A DNA stretch of 14,303 nt from Candidatus Omnitrophota bacterium. GTDB taxonomy: Bacteria; Omnitrophota; Gorgyraeia; S143-82. Where the stretch lies: contig JAMOOT010000081.1 in NCBI GenBank assembly GCA_027065215.1, positions 1 through 14,303 on the forward strand, given 5' to 3'. The stretch's first letter is position 1. The number at the start of each line of letters is the position of its first letter. Below the pieces are notes generated by a model. The model ran no database searches. It was not told where the DNA came from and saw only the letters and a list, made by a program, of their open reading frames with translations. A program made the position numbers and the translations under genes. Positions 8,249 to 14,303 of this stretch are shown here, one piece after another.

Positions 8249-9092
8249 TTTAAAATCTGTGCGCGAGGCGAAGGGTATAACGATAGATAAGGTCTTTGAG
8301 GATACGAAGATACCTAAGCGGGTTATAGTAGCACTGGAAACTGGTGATTTTTCTGACCTTTTTTTAAACCAGGTCTATGTTAAGGGGTTTGCCAAGAGTT
8401 ATGCTCGGTATTTGGGGTTGGATCCAAAGGAAGTTTTAAGAGATATATTCCCAGAAGAATGTACTGAAGTAAAACCAGAGATTAAAAAAGGGAATGAACC
8501 ATCTGCTACTAAAAAAAATTATGGGGTTGAGCAGGTGCTTGCTGTGATTAGGGATTGGTTGATTTTCCTTTTTTCTCTCTTGGTTTCTCTCTTTGTTAAG
8601 ATCCCTAAGCGGGTCTATATGGGCATTGCTATTGTTTTATTGGGGATTTTTTTGGTGCTTTCTGTTTTTCATAAGCAAGTTAGCAACGAGATGGATAATG
8701 TAACTGGTGTTTCTCAAAGCGAGAGATCAATTGATAATAATGAAGATAGTGCCGTTGTTTCAAAAGGGGGAGTATCGGAAAGAGATGTATCGGAGGAAGG
8801 TAAGGGCGCTGTTCCAATGGGTAAGGAGAAGTTTAGCATCTTTGTTCAAGCAAATGATGATTGCTGGATGAGAGTTAAATCGGACGGGGAAGAACTTTTT
8901 GTGGGAGTATTGAGGAGAGGCGATATTGAAAATTGGTCAGCAAAGAATGAGATTTCCCTTTGGGTTGGTAATGCCGGGGCATTGAAAATTAGATGTGATG
9001 GTAAGGTCTATGATAAGATAGGTCGAAAAGGACAGGTAATAAAGAATATAGTCTTTTCTCCTGACTGTTCATACCATATTAGGAGGAGATAA
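8232..9092 (+). CDS. rodZ: RodZ-like cell-shape protein with HTH and DUF4115 domains
   Basis: The 286-residue product has the RodZ layout. A cytoplasmic helix-turn-helix of the Cro/HTH_25 type spans about 6-70 (LKSVREAKGIT, IPKRVIVALE, QVYVKGFAKSYARYLGL). A transmembrane region follows, then a polar Ser/Asp/Glu-rich linker (about 151-198) and a C-terminal beta-rich DUF4115 domain (about 199-274: DDCWMRVKSDGE, VGVLRRGDI). RodZ couples MreB filaments to the elongation machinery; the HTH is used for protein contact rather than clearly for DNA binding. Oddly, two hydrophobic stretches sit side by side, at about 107-123 and 128-147, with KIPKR between, where RodZ normally has one. The start overlaps ftsK by 17 bases, with GAGGAGG at 8215-8221 ten bases ahead of the ATG. 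Neither mreB nor mrdA lies in view, so the shape role rests on domain structure. Confidence 0.85.
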   Translation: MPERIDLKSVREAKGITIDKVFEDTKIPKRVIVALETGDFSDLFLNQVYVKGFAKSYARYLGLDPKEVLRDIFPEECTEVKPEIKKGNEPSATKKNYGVEQVLAVIRDWLIFLFSLLVSLFVKIPKRVYMGIAIVLLGIFLVLSVFHKQVSNEMDNVTGVSQSERSIDNNEDSAVVSKGGVSERDVSEEGKGAVPMGKEKFSIFVQANDDCWMRVKSDGEELFVGVLRRGDIENWSAKNEISLWVGNAGALKIRCDGKVYDKIGRKGQVIKNIVFSPDCSYHIRRR

Positions 9093-9102
9093 TTCTTAAG
9101 TT

Positions 9103-10356
9103 ATGGCAAGGCCCACCTTTTCTGTGATAACACTTGGTTGTCCTCGAAATTATGTGGATAGTCAGTTTTTAGTAAAAGAAGGTATAGATAAAGGGTGGGA
9201 ATATGTCTCCCAATTCGATGAAGCAGATTATGTGTTTATAAATACCTGTGGATTTATTCAGCCAGCAATAGAGGAGAGTATAGATATCATACTGCAGATC
9301 GAAGAGTTGTATCAAGAAGGGAAGGTGAAAGAGGTTTGGATTGTAGGTTGTTTAGTGGAGAGATTTGAGAAGGAGTTGAAAAAAGAGTTTCCTTGGGCTC
9401 AGTTCCGAGGTTGTATTGACCCTCGTAGATTATCTGTTCGACCAATTGTCTTTGCCGAGGGAGGTTATGCTTATGTAAAGATATGCGAGGGTTGTATAAG
9501 TTTATGTAGTTTTTGTACTATTCCGAGTATAAGGGGGCCATTACGCTCGCGCAGAATAGAGGATGTGGTTTCTGAAGTTAGATATGTTAGTGAAAAATTA
9601 GGCAAAGGTGAGGTAGTCTTAGTGGGGCAAGATACCACTGCCTACGGAATAGATATTTATAGAAAGCCGGCATTAGAGGACCTCTTAAATGCAATATTGG
9701 ACCAAACTAATGTTAGGTGGATTAGACTAATGTATGCCTATCCTTCACGGATAGGTGAATCTCTCTTGGATTTAATTGCGCACAATAATAGAATAGTGCC
9801 ATATATAGATCTGCCAATACAGCATATAAATTCTGCAGTATTAAATCGCATGAACAGGGGATATGACCAGAAGGAATTGGATTATATATTTGATGGAGTG
9901 AGGGAGCGAGGAATAAAGGTTAGAACCACGATTATAGTGGGGTTTCCGGGTGAAGGGAGAAAGGAATTTTCCCAGTTGCGGCGATTTTTAGAAGAGAGAA
10001 AGGAGATTGTTAGAATAGGGGTGTTTAGATTTTATCCTGAAATTGGCACCCCTGCCTATAGTCTACAACCAAGGCCAAAACCATCTACTGTGAAAGGGAG
10101 ATATTACCGAATGAGAAGATTGGCTAATGAGAGGTTGATGGAGTTTAAGCAGTCTTTATCTGGGCAGGTTCTGGATGTGATAGTCGATGGATTTATCCCA
10201 GAGATTGGCTTATATCTTGCCAGGACATACTGGGATGCACCAGAGGTAGATGATATTCTTTATCTCCATTCGGAGACAGAACTGTTCTCAGGTGATCTGG
10301 TAAGAGCAAGGATATCTTACTCAAAAGGAGAGTTAATTGGTGAAGTGGTTGATTAA
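9103..10356 (+). CDS. rimO: Ribosomal protein S12 methylthiotransferase RimO
   Basis: This radical SAM enzyme adds a methylthio group to a conserved Asp of S12. The N-terminal MTTase domain has cysteines 13 (LGCPRN), 49 (NTCGF) and 83 (VGCLVE) for one [4Fe-4S] cluster. The radical SAM cluster cysteines are 131, 135 and 138 (EGCISLCSFC), followed by IPSIRGPLRSR. VGQDTTAYGIDIY, RLMYAYP and YIDLPIQHINSAVLNRMNR mark the TIM-barrel. A TRAM domain ends the protein (about 350-415; DAPEVDD). LGCPRN and the TRAM pattern favour RimO over the tRNA enzymes MiaB and MtaB. At 417 residues it is shorter than E. coli RimO (441); the loss lies mainly between C83 and C131, where the family's usual spacing is longer. 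An extra Cys128 replaces the usual small residue before EGC. The ATG at 9103 is 10 bases after rodZ, and the purine-rich AGGAGGAG (9081-9088) is rather far upstream. Confidence 0.93.
   Translation: MARPTFSVITLGCPRNYVDSQFLVKEGIDKGWEYVSQFDEADYVFINTCGFIQPAIEESIDIILQIEELYQEGKVKEVWIVGCLVERFEKELKKEFPWAQFRGCIDPRRLSVRPIVFAEGGYAYVKICEGCISLCSFCTIPSIRGPLRSRRIEDVVSEVRYVSEKLGKGEVVLVGQDTTAYGIDIYRKPALEDLLNAILDQTNVRWIRLMYAYPSRIGESLLDLIAHNNRIVPYIDLPIQHINSAVLNRMNRGYDQKELDYIFDGVRERGIKVRTTIIVGFPGEGRKEFSQLRRFLEERKEIVRIGVFRFYPEIGTPAYSLQPRPKPSTVKGRYYRMRRLANERLMEFKQSLSGQVLDVIVDGFIPEIGLYLARTYWDAPEVDDILYLHSETELFSGDLVRARISYSKGELIGEVVD
10325..10330 (+). promoter_or_regulatory. Ribosome binding site deciding the acyltransferase start
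   Basis: AAGGAG lies 6 bases before TTG (10337) and 9 before the next in-frame GTG (10340). It supports a start inside the end of rimO, but either codon could be the one used. Confidence 0.6.
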
Positions 10357-11188
10357 GCAGGTATCTGGGCGGAGATTTGAAGAATTGCCGAGTATAGCCC
10401 AAAGATGGGCAGGGCCTTTTTATTGGTTGCTGTTTAATCGTCGAAGGATTATGTTTGAAAACTTATCTTGTGTTTTTCCTGAATGGGATGGAGAAAAAAA
10501 GAAAAAGGTATCTCGTAAAAGTTTATTTTATATGCTTCTTGCGGTCTTGGATACGGTTTGGTGGTATGACTGGCACTCTCGAGAAAAGGAAAAAAGTCGA
10601 GATTGGTTGCTTAATGAATGCATTAAATTCTCGGGGGTAGAGAGTAAGGATTTAATTTTAGAACGGGGCGGTCTTGTCTGTACTGCCCATTATGGCACTT
10701 TTCCCGGTGTGGCCCAGTTTTTTGCCTTTCATCGGCCTACTGGTGTGTTTTTGAAGAAAATAAAAAATCCATATCTTCAAGGTTGGTCAGATAAGATAAT
10801 ACGAGAGATGGGGCTTGTCCCTCTCTATGTCGGTGAAATGAAATCAGTTAAAAAGGCAGCAAAAATTCTTAAGGAAAAGGGGGTATTGGTAGTCTTATTG
10901 GACCAGCATTTTGGGAGAAGGGGGCGGATAAAGGTTAATTTTTTCAATCGGCCTGCGTTTGCTGCTGGAGGGGCGGTTGATTTGTCTCTACGTATGAGGA
11001 GGCCAGTGGTTGCTATGTTTTGTTCCAGGGGGGTGGGAGATATTACAGTGATAGATAAAGGTGTCCTGTGGGACAGGGATGATGTTTCGGTTCAAGAGAT
11101 TGTTCAAAATTTCACAACTTCCTTGGAAAGTGTTATAATGTCTAATCCAGAACAGTGGGCTTGGCTTCATCGTAGGTGGAAGGCATGA
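10337..11188 (+). CDS. LpxL/HtrB-family lysophospholipid (lipid A-type) acyltransferase
   Basis: The 283-residue product resembles the LpxL/LpxM acyltransferases that add secondary acyl chains to lipid A at the inner membrane. Support comes from the N-terminal NRRRIMFENLSCVFPE (34-49, family pattern R..i..eNL..aFP), the AHYG motif at 117-120, VVLLDQHFGRRGRIKVNFFNRP at about 185-206 (family DQ...g..v.FF...a), RRPVVAMFCSR at 221-231, and the closing EQWAWLHRRWK at 272-282. The catalytic HX4E/D motif is incomplete: H118 is present, but the position five residues later is Pro123, not Glu. Activity, or which residue assists the histidine, is therefore uncertain. The protein is somewhat shorter than E. 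coli LpxL (306). It overlaps rimO by 20 bases and truA by 4. The exact substrate cannot be read from sequence; a non-lipid A acyl acceptor is possible, so I give no gene symbol. Confidence 0.82.
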   Translation: MVKWLIKQVSGRRFEELPSIAQRWAGPFYWLLFNRRRIMFENLSCVFPEWDGEKKKKVSRKSLFYMLLAVLDTVWWYDWHSREKEKSRDWLLNECIKFSGVESKDLILERGGLVCTAHYGTFPGVAQFFAFHRPTGVFLKKIKNPYLQGWSDKIIREMGLVPLYVGEMKSVKKAAKILKEKGVLVVLLDQHFGRRGRIKVNFFNRPAFAAGGAVDLSLRMRRPVVAMFCSRGVGDITVIDKGVLWDRDDVSVQEIVQNFTTSLESVIMSNPEQWAWLHRRWKA

Positions 11189-11916
11189 GAATAAGGTTGG
11201 ATGTTGGATACGATGGGACCAGTTTTTATGGATGGCAGGTCCAATCGGGTAGAAGAACGGTCCAAGGTGAATTGCAATCGGCTCTTTGTCAGTTGTTGCA
11301 TAGAAAGGTTTCTTTAATTGCCAGTGGGCGGACAGATGCTGGGGTCCATGCCCGATTGCAGGTGGTAGTATTTGACATTGAACAGGTGCAAGTGCCAGTT
11401 GAGAAGATTGCTTTGGCATTAAGTCCTTTTTTGCCGGATGATATAGTAGTTTATAGTTCTTCTTTGGCTATAGGCGGGTTTCATCCTCGCAAAGATTGCA
11501 AGGAAAAAGTTTATCGTTATTTTTTTAACTGGGGTATTAGACATCCAATATTGAATCGATATTCGCTCTTTGTAACTGAAGAGATGTGGAATAAAATAAA
11601 GGCATTATCTTGGCAATTTAGTCGGGAGGGGCGTTTTTCAGTGTTTGCGTGTAATCGGGGGGATGGAAGTCATCTAAGTAACCGGATTTGGCAAGTTTGT
11701 GTAGATACGGGTAGTATTAATGAACGTATTGGGTTTGTGGAGTTTAAGAGCAAGGGATTTTTGTATAAAATGGTGCGGAGAATGGTGGGGTTGTTGTTAG
11801 ACATCGCTTGGGGAAGATTCCCTGAATCAGTGATAGAAGATATCTTTGCGGGAAAGGAATTGGAATGGAATACCGCTCCTGCTCAAGGGTTGTTTTTGTG
11901 GGATGTGAGGTATTGA
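11185..11916 (+). CDS. truA: tRNA pseudouridine synthase A
   Basis: TruA converts uridines 38-40 of the tRNA anticodon arm to pseudouridine. The 243-residue protein begins MRIRLDVGYDGTSFYGWQ, the usual TruA N-terminus. It has catalytic Asp51 in SGRTDAGVHA (47-56), the KEKVYRYFF segment at about 106-114, FACNRGD at 154-160, and KGFLYKMVRRMVG at 190-202, which matches the family's FLyhMVRnmvG pattern. I chose ATG 11185, which overlaps the upstream TGA as ATGA and follows the purine-rich GGTGGAAGG. A GTG at 11176 would add only MEG and is less likely. Length is close to the usual 245-270 residues. It is the last gene of the compact rpsO-truA series. Confidence 0.96.
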   Translation: MRIRLDVGYDGTSFYGWQVQSGRRTVQGELQSALCQLLHRKVSLIASGRTDAGVHARLQVVVFDIEQVQVPVEKIALALSPFLPDDIVVYSSSLAIGGFHPRKDCKEKVYRYFFNWGIRHPILNRYSLFVTEEMWNKIKALSWQFSREGRFSVFACNRGDGSHLSNRIWQVCVDTGSINERIGFVEFKSKGFLYKMVRRMVGLLLDIAWGRFPESVIEDIFAGKELEWNTAPAQGLFLWDVRY

Positions 11917-11998
11917 GAGTTTATAGGACCTTGTTTAAGTGTAGGGGTGAGTAGTTTACAAGAAAACTAAGGTATTCTGGTTGGATAATGAAGAATGA

Positions 11999-12004
11999 AG
12001 GAGG
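11999..12004 (+). promoter_or_regulatory. Ribosome binding site fixing the hydA start
   Basis: AGGAGG, extended to AAGGAGGAG at 11998-12006, lies just before ATG 12009. An upstream in-frame ATG at 11988 has no such site and would add seven residues before the conserved MIKAVIDG ferredoxin-like start, so 12009 is preferred. Confidence 0.72.
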
Positions 12005-12008
12005 AGAA

Positions 12009-13751
12009 ATGATAAAGGCGGTTATAGATGGGTTTAAGGTAGAGGTGCCGGAGGGCACAACTATTCTTGATGCGGCAAAGACGGTCCAAGTCAAGATCCC
12101 CACTCTTTGTAAGCATCCTGACTTGCCTCCATCGGCGTCTTGTGGGATCTGTATTGTTCGAGTAAAGGGAGCGAATAAGATGTTAAGGTCTTGCTGCACT
12201 CCAATAGAAGATGGTATGGAGATAATTACAAATGATCCTGAGATTGTACAGGTGCGGCGGACGGTTTTGGAACTTATCCTCTCTAATCACCCCAATGAGT
12301 GTTTGACATGTGGACGAAATAATAATTGCGAATTGCAACGTCTTGCTGCAGAGTTTGGCATACGTGAAGAGCGGTATCCAAAGGTGTTAAGGGAAATACC
12401 CGATGATGTTTCTACTGGCACGATAGAGTTGCATCCTCAAAAATGTATTTTGTGTGGTCGGTGTGTGGAGGTTTGTCAAGAGGTTCAGGATGTCTGGGCC
12501 TTGTCTTTTCTGGAAAGAGGATTTAATACCAGGATATCTCCTGCGGGGGATATATCTCTTGGGGAGTCTCCTTGTGTGAAGTGTGGACAGTGTTCAGCCC
12601 ATTGTCCTACTGGGGCAATCTTTGAAAAAGATGATACCGAAAGGGTTTGGAGTGCTCTGCGAGATTCAGATAAATATTGTGTTGTGCAGATAGCACCGGC
12701 AGTAAGGGTGGCAATAGGGGAGGCGTTTGGCTATCCTTATGGGACCAACCTTACTGGAAAATTGTATGCGCTTCTCAGGCGTTTAGGGTTTAAGGCAGTC
12801 TTTGATACATCCTTTGGCGCAGATGTTACCGTTATGGAAGAGGCAAGCGAGTTTGTTAAGAGATTTAAAGAGAAGATTGGGCCACTTCCTCTTATAACCA
12901 CTTGTTGTCCGTCATGGGTTGATTTTATGGAGAAGTTCCACACTGATATGATAGAGCACTTTTCGTCGGCAAAGTCTCCACATGAGATGTTGGGCGCCCT
13001 GTCAAAGACATATTATGCCCAGAGAATGGGATTGGATCCAAGTAAGATCTTTATGGTCTCGATTATGCCTTGTACGTCCAAAAAATACGAGATTACTCGT
13101 ACTGAAGAGATGTTTGCTTCAGGGTATCAGGATATAGATGTAGTTCTTACTACTCGGGAACTCTCTCGAATGATAAAGCAAGCAGGGATAGATTTTAATA
13201 ACCTACCTGACGAAGAACCAGATCATATTTTAGGTGATTATACTGGTGCAGGTGTTATTTTCGGTGCCACAGGAGGAGTGATGGAGGCAGCATTGAGGAC
13301 TGCTTATTATTTGATTACTGGGAAAAATCTCAAAAAGGTTGAGTTTAAAGAGGTGAGAGGCTTAGATGGAGTGAAGGAATGCACTGTGAAGATAAACGGC
13401 ACGGAGGTTAGGATTGCAGTTGCCCATGGATTATCTAATGTGGAGACGGTGTTGAACAAGGTAAGAGAAGCCAAACTAAAAGGGGAGGACCTCCCTTACC
13501 ACTTTATTGAAGTAATGGCCTGTCCTGGTGGATGTGTAGGAGGGGGTGGTCAGCCCTATGGTGTGACAGATGAGTTGCGTATTGCTCGAGCCAAAGGATT
13601 ATATCAAGATGACGAGCATAGAATTAGATATTCGCATGAGAACCCATATGTAAAGCAGTTATATGAAGAGTTCCTTGGACATCCTCTTTCCGAGAAGTCT
13701 CACAAACTATTACATACTCATTATGAGGCAAGGCCGATATATGTGCGCTGA
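12009..13751 (+). CDS. hydA: [FeFe] hydrogenase catalytic subunit, HndD-type multi-cluster form
   Basis: The 580-residue enzyme reversibly makes or splits H2. Domains run in the HndD order. A plant-type [2Fe-2S] domain has C34, C45, C48 and C62 or C63. A His-Cys [4Fe-4S] site has H94, C98, C101 and C107. Two ferredoxin-type [4Fe-4S] sites follow: C146, C149, C152, C156 and C189, C192, C195, C199. The H-cluster domain has ligands C300 (TTCCPSW), C355 (MPCTSKKYE), C505 and C509 (MACPGGCVGGGGQP). The proton-transfer residues known from Clostridium CpI, a Cys beside the first ligand (C299) and the Ser of SSAKSP (319-323), are kept, so the site looks active. L1 reads TTCCP instead of the usual TSCCP. 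There is no signal peptide, so it is cytoplasmic. Homologues usually work with HndA-C/HydBC flavin and Fe-S subunits that use NAD(P)H. None lies upstream here, so the electron partner is unknown. hydG follows with an 11-base overlap. Confidence 0.95.
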   Translation: MIKAVIDGFKVEVPEGTTILDAAKTVQVKIPTLCKHPDLPPSASCGICIVRVKGANKMLRSCCTPIEDGMEIITNDPEIVQVRRTVLELILSNHPNECLTCGRNNNCELQRLAAEFGIREERYPKVLREIPDDVSTGTIELHPQKCILCGRCVEVCQEVQDVWALSFLERGFNTRISPAGDISLGESPCVKCGQCSAHCPTGAIFEKDDTERVWSALRDSDKYCVVQIAPAVRVAIGEAFGYPYGTNLTGKLYALLRRLGFKAVFDTSFGADVTVMEEASEFVKRFKEKIGPLPLITTCCPSWVDFMEKFHTDMIEHFSSAKSPHEMLGALSKTYYAQRMGLDPSKIFMVSIMPCTSKKYEITRTEEMFASGYQDIDVVLTTRELSRMIKQAGIDFNNLPDEEPDHILGDYTGAGVIFGATGGVMEAALRTAYYLITGKNLKKVEFKEVRGLDGVKECTVKINGTEVRIAVAHGLSNVETVLNKVREAKLKGEDLPYHFIEVMACPGGCVGGGGQPYGVTDELRIARAKGLYQDDEHRIRYSHENPYVKQLYEEFLGHPLSEKSHKLLHTHYEARPIYVR

Positions 13752-14303
13752 TACAATAAGACAAAGCAGGGATACAGGATTTATTCCTCACGATGAGATT
13801 GAGGAAATACTATCTCGTCCGATACAAGAAGATTGGGCGAGGTTAGAGGAAATATTGTCTAAATCTCTTGCTATTGAGACGTTAAGTCCGGAAGAGACTG
13901 CCTATTTGTTAAAGATAAAATCCCCTGATATGTGGGATCGGATATTTGAAACGGCATTAAAGGTTAAGAAGAAGGTCTATGATAACCGTATTGTAACATT
14001 CGCTCCTTTATATTTGGCAAATCTATGTATAAATAACTGCCTTTATTGCGGGTTTAGAAGAGATAACAATCTGATGCAAAGGAGAAAACTATCTATTGAG
14101 GAGGTAATATCTGAAACTGAGGTCCTATGTGGGGAAATTGGACATAAACGGTTGATCGTTGTCTATGGTGAACACCCAGATACATGGATAGATTATATCT
14201 GCGATACAATAAAGACAATATATTCGGTAAAGGTTCCGACAAAGCGAGGTTATGGCTCGATTCGTCGTGTAAACGTAAATGCTTCCCCTATGTCAGTAGA
14301 GGA
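13741..14303 (+). CDS. hydG: [FeFe] hydrogenase H-cluster maturase HydG, tyrosine lyase (3'-partial)
   Basis: An open frame from ATG 13741 runs 187 codons to the window edge. The visible part matches the N-terminal half of HydG (about 470 residues when complete). This radical SAM enzyme splits tyrosine into p-cresol, CO and cyanide to make the Fe(CO)2(CN) synthon of the H-cluster. The segment NRIVTFAPLYLANLCINN with C96, C100 and C103 (CxxxCxxC) is diagnostic, as are GHKRLIVVYGEHP (134-146) and IRRVNVNASP (174-183). The related ThiH lacks this exact APLY context, and the neighbouring hydrogenase gene supports HydG. The second, C-terminal Fe-S site lies beyond the window. AAGG at 13730-13733 sits 7 bases before the ATG, and the start overlaps the end of hydA by 11 bases, so the enzyme and its maturase are probably co-translated. 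HydE and HydF are also needed and may lie downstream, which I cannot see. Confidence 0.94.
   Translation, partial: MCADTIRQSRDTGFIPHDEIEEILSRPIQEDWARLEEILSKSLAIETLSPEETAYLLKIKSPDMWDRIFETALKVKKKVYDNRIVTFAPLYLANLCINNCLYCGFRRDNNLMQRRKLSIEEVISETEVLCGEIGHKRLIVVYGEHPDTWIDYICDTIKTIYSVKVPTKRGYGSIRRVNVNASPMSVE

Noticed and set aside
10407..10414. GGGCAGGG as an FtsK-orienting KOPS site
   Set aside because: It matches E. coli GGGNAGGG in the expected orientation, but one copy is expected by chance in this G-rich strand, and KOPS sequence differs between lineages.
10455..10640. 61-codon + strand frame inside the acyltransferase gene
   Set aside because: It is an out-of-frame reading of a clear acyltransferase region, without a ribosome binding site or family resemblance.
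10988..11419. 143-codon open frame on the - strand across the acyltransferase-truA junction
   Set aside because: It covers conserved coding sequence on the other strand, and no protein features are recognisable.
11917..12008. A dedicated promoter for hydA in the truA-hydA gap
   Set aside because: GATAAT at 11984-11989 and TATTCT at 11973-11978 both lack a -35 at usable spacing, and I see no sigma-54 motif. The CTTGT/ACAAG inverted repeat here is only five base pairs.

Overview
The window is a dense run of eleven protein genes, all on the + strand, with almost no intergenic DNA. It looks like chromosomal, mostly housekeeping sequence from a Gram-negative-type anaerobe. A LpxL/HtrB-family acyltransferase suggests lipid A or a similar outer-membrane lipid. 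A complex [FeFe] hydrogenase with its maturase HydG indicates a strict or near-strict anaerobe. Base composition is moderately A+T-rich, with a marked excess of G over C on the + strand, and TTG and GTG starts are used. I cannot fix the phylum by reading alone. Desulfobacterota/thermodesulfobacterial lineages and Omnitrophota-like PVC lineages are both plausible; this is inference only.

Layout. (1) 1-3384 is a nitrogen/heme block: the 3' end of the glutamate synthase large subunit (gltB), gltD, and the radical SAM heme chaperone hemW, joined by 8- and 10-base overlaps. (2) 3385-3586 is the longest gap. It holds a near-consensus sigma-70 promoter with an extended -10 (3518-3545) and a strong Shine-Dalgarno ahead of a TTG start. 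(3) 3587-11916 is one compact series: rpsO, pnp, ftsK, rodZ, rimO, a LpxL-like acyltransferase and truA. Junctions are overlaps of 4 to 20 bases or gaps of 10 to 22 bases. It joins translation and RNA turnover (S15, PNPase, S12 methylthiolation, tRNA pseudouridylation) with chromosome segregation, cell shape and envelope lipid functions. (4) 11917-12008 is a short gap without a convincing promoter. (5) 12009-14303 holds hydA, a HndD-type multi-cluster [FeFe] hydrogenase catalytic subunit, overlapped by 11 bases by the start of hydG, which runs off the window.

How the genes work together. GltB and GltD form NADPH-dependent glutamate synthase. HydG makes the Fe(CO)2(CN) synthon needed to build the H-cluster that HydA carries, so the last two genes are one functional unit. 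Four of the eleven products (GltD, HemW, RimO, HydG) and HydA itself carry Fe-S clusters, so the region is heavy in oxygen-sensitive iron-sulfur proteins. I see no mobile element, CRISPR array, tRNA, rRNA or long repeat. I did not find a wholly undescribed system. The points most worth a second look are local departures inside known families: a LpxL-like acyltransferase without the acidic residue of its catalytic dyad, a RimO with a shortened inter-domain segment, a RodZ with two adjacent hydrophobic segments, a HemW with an altered conserved motif, and a hydrogenase with a variant L1 motif and no visible electron-transfer partners on its upstream side.
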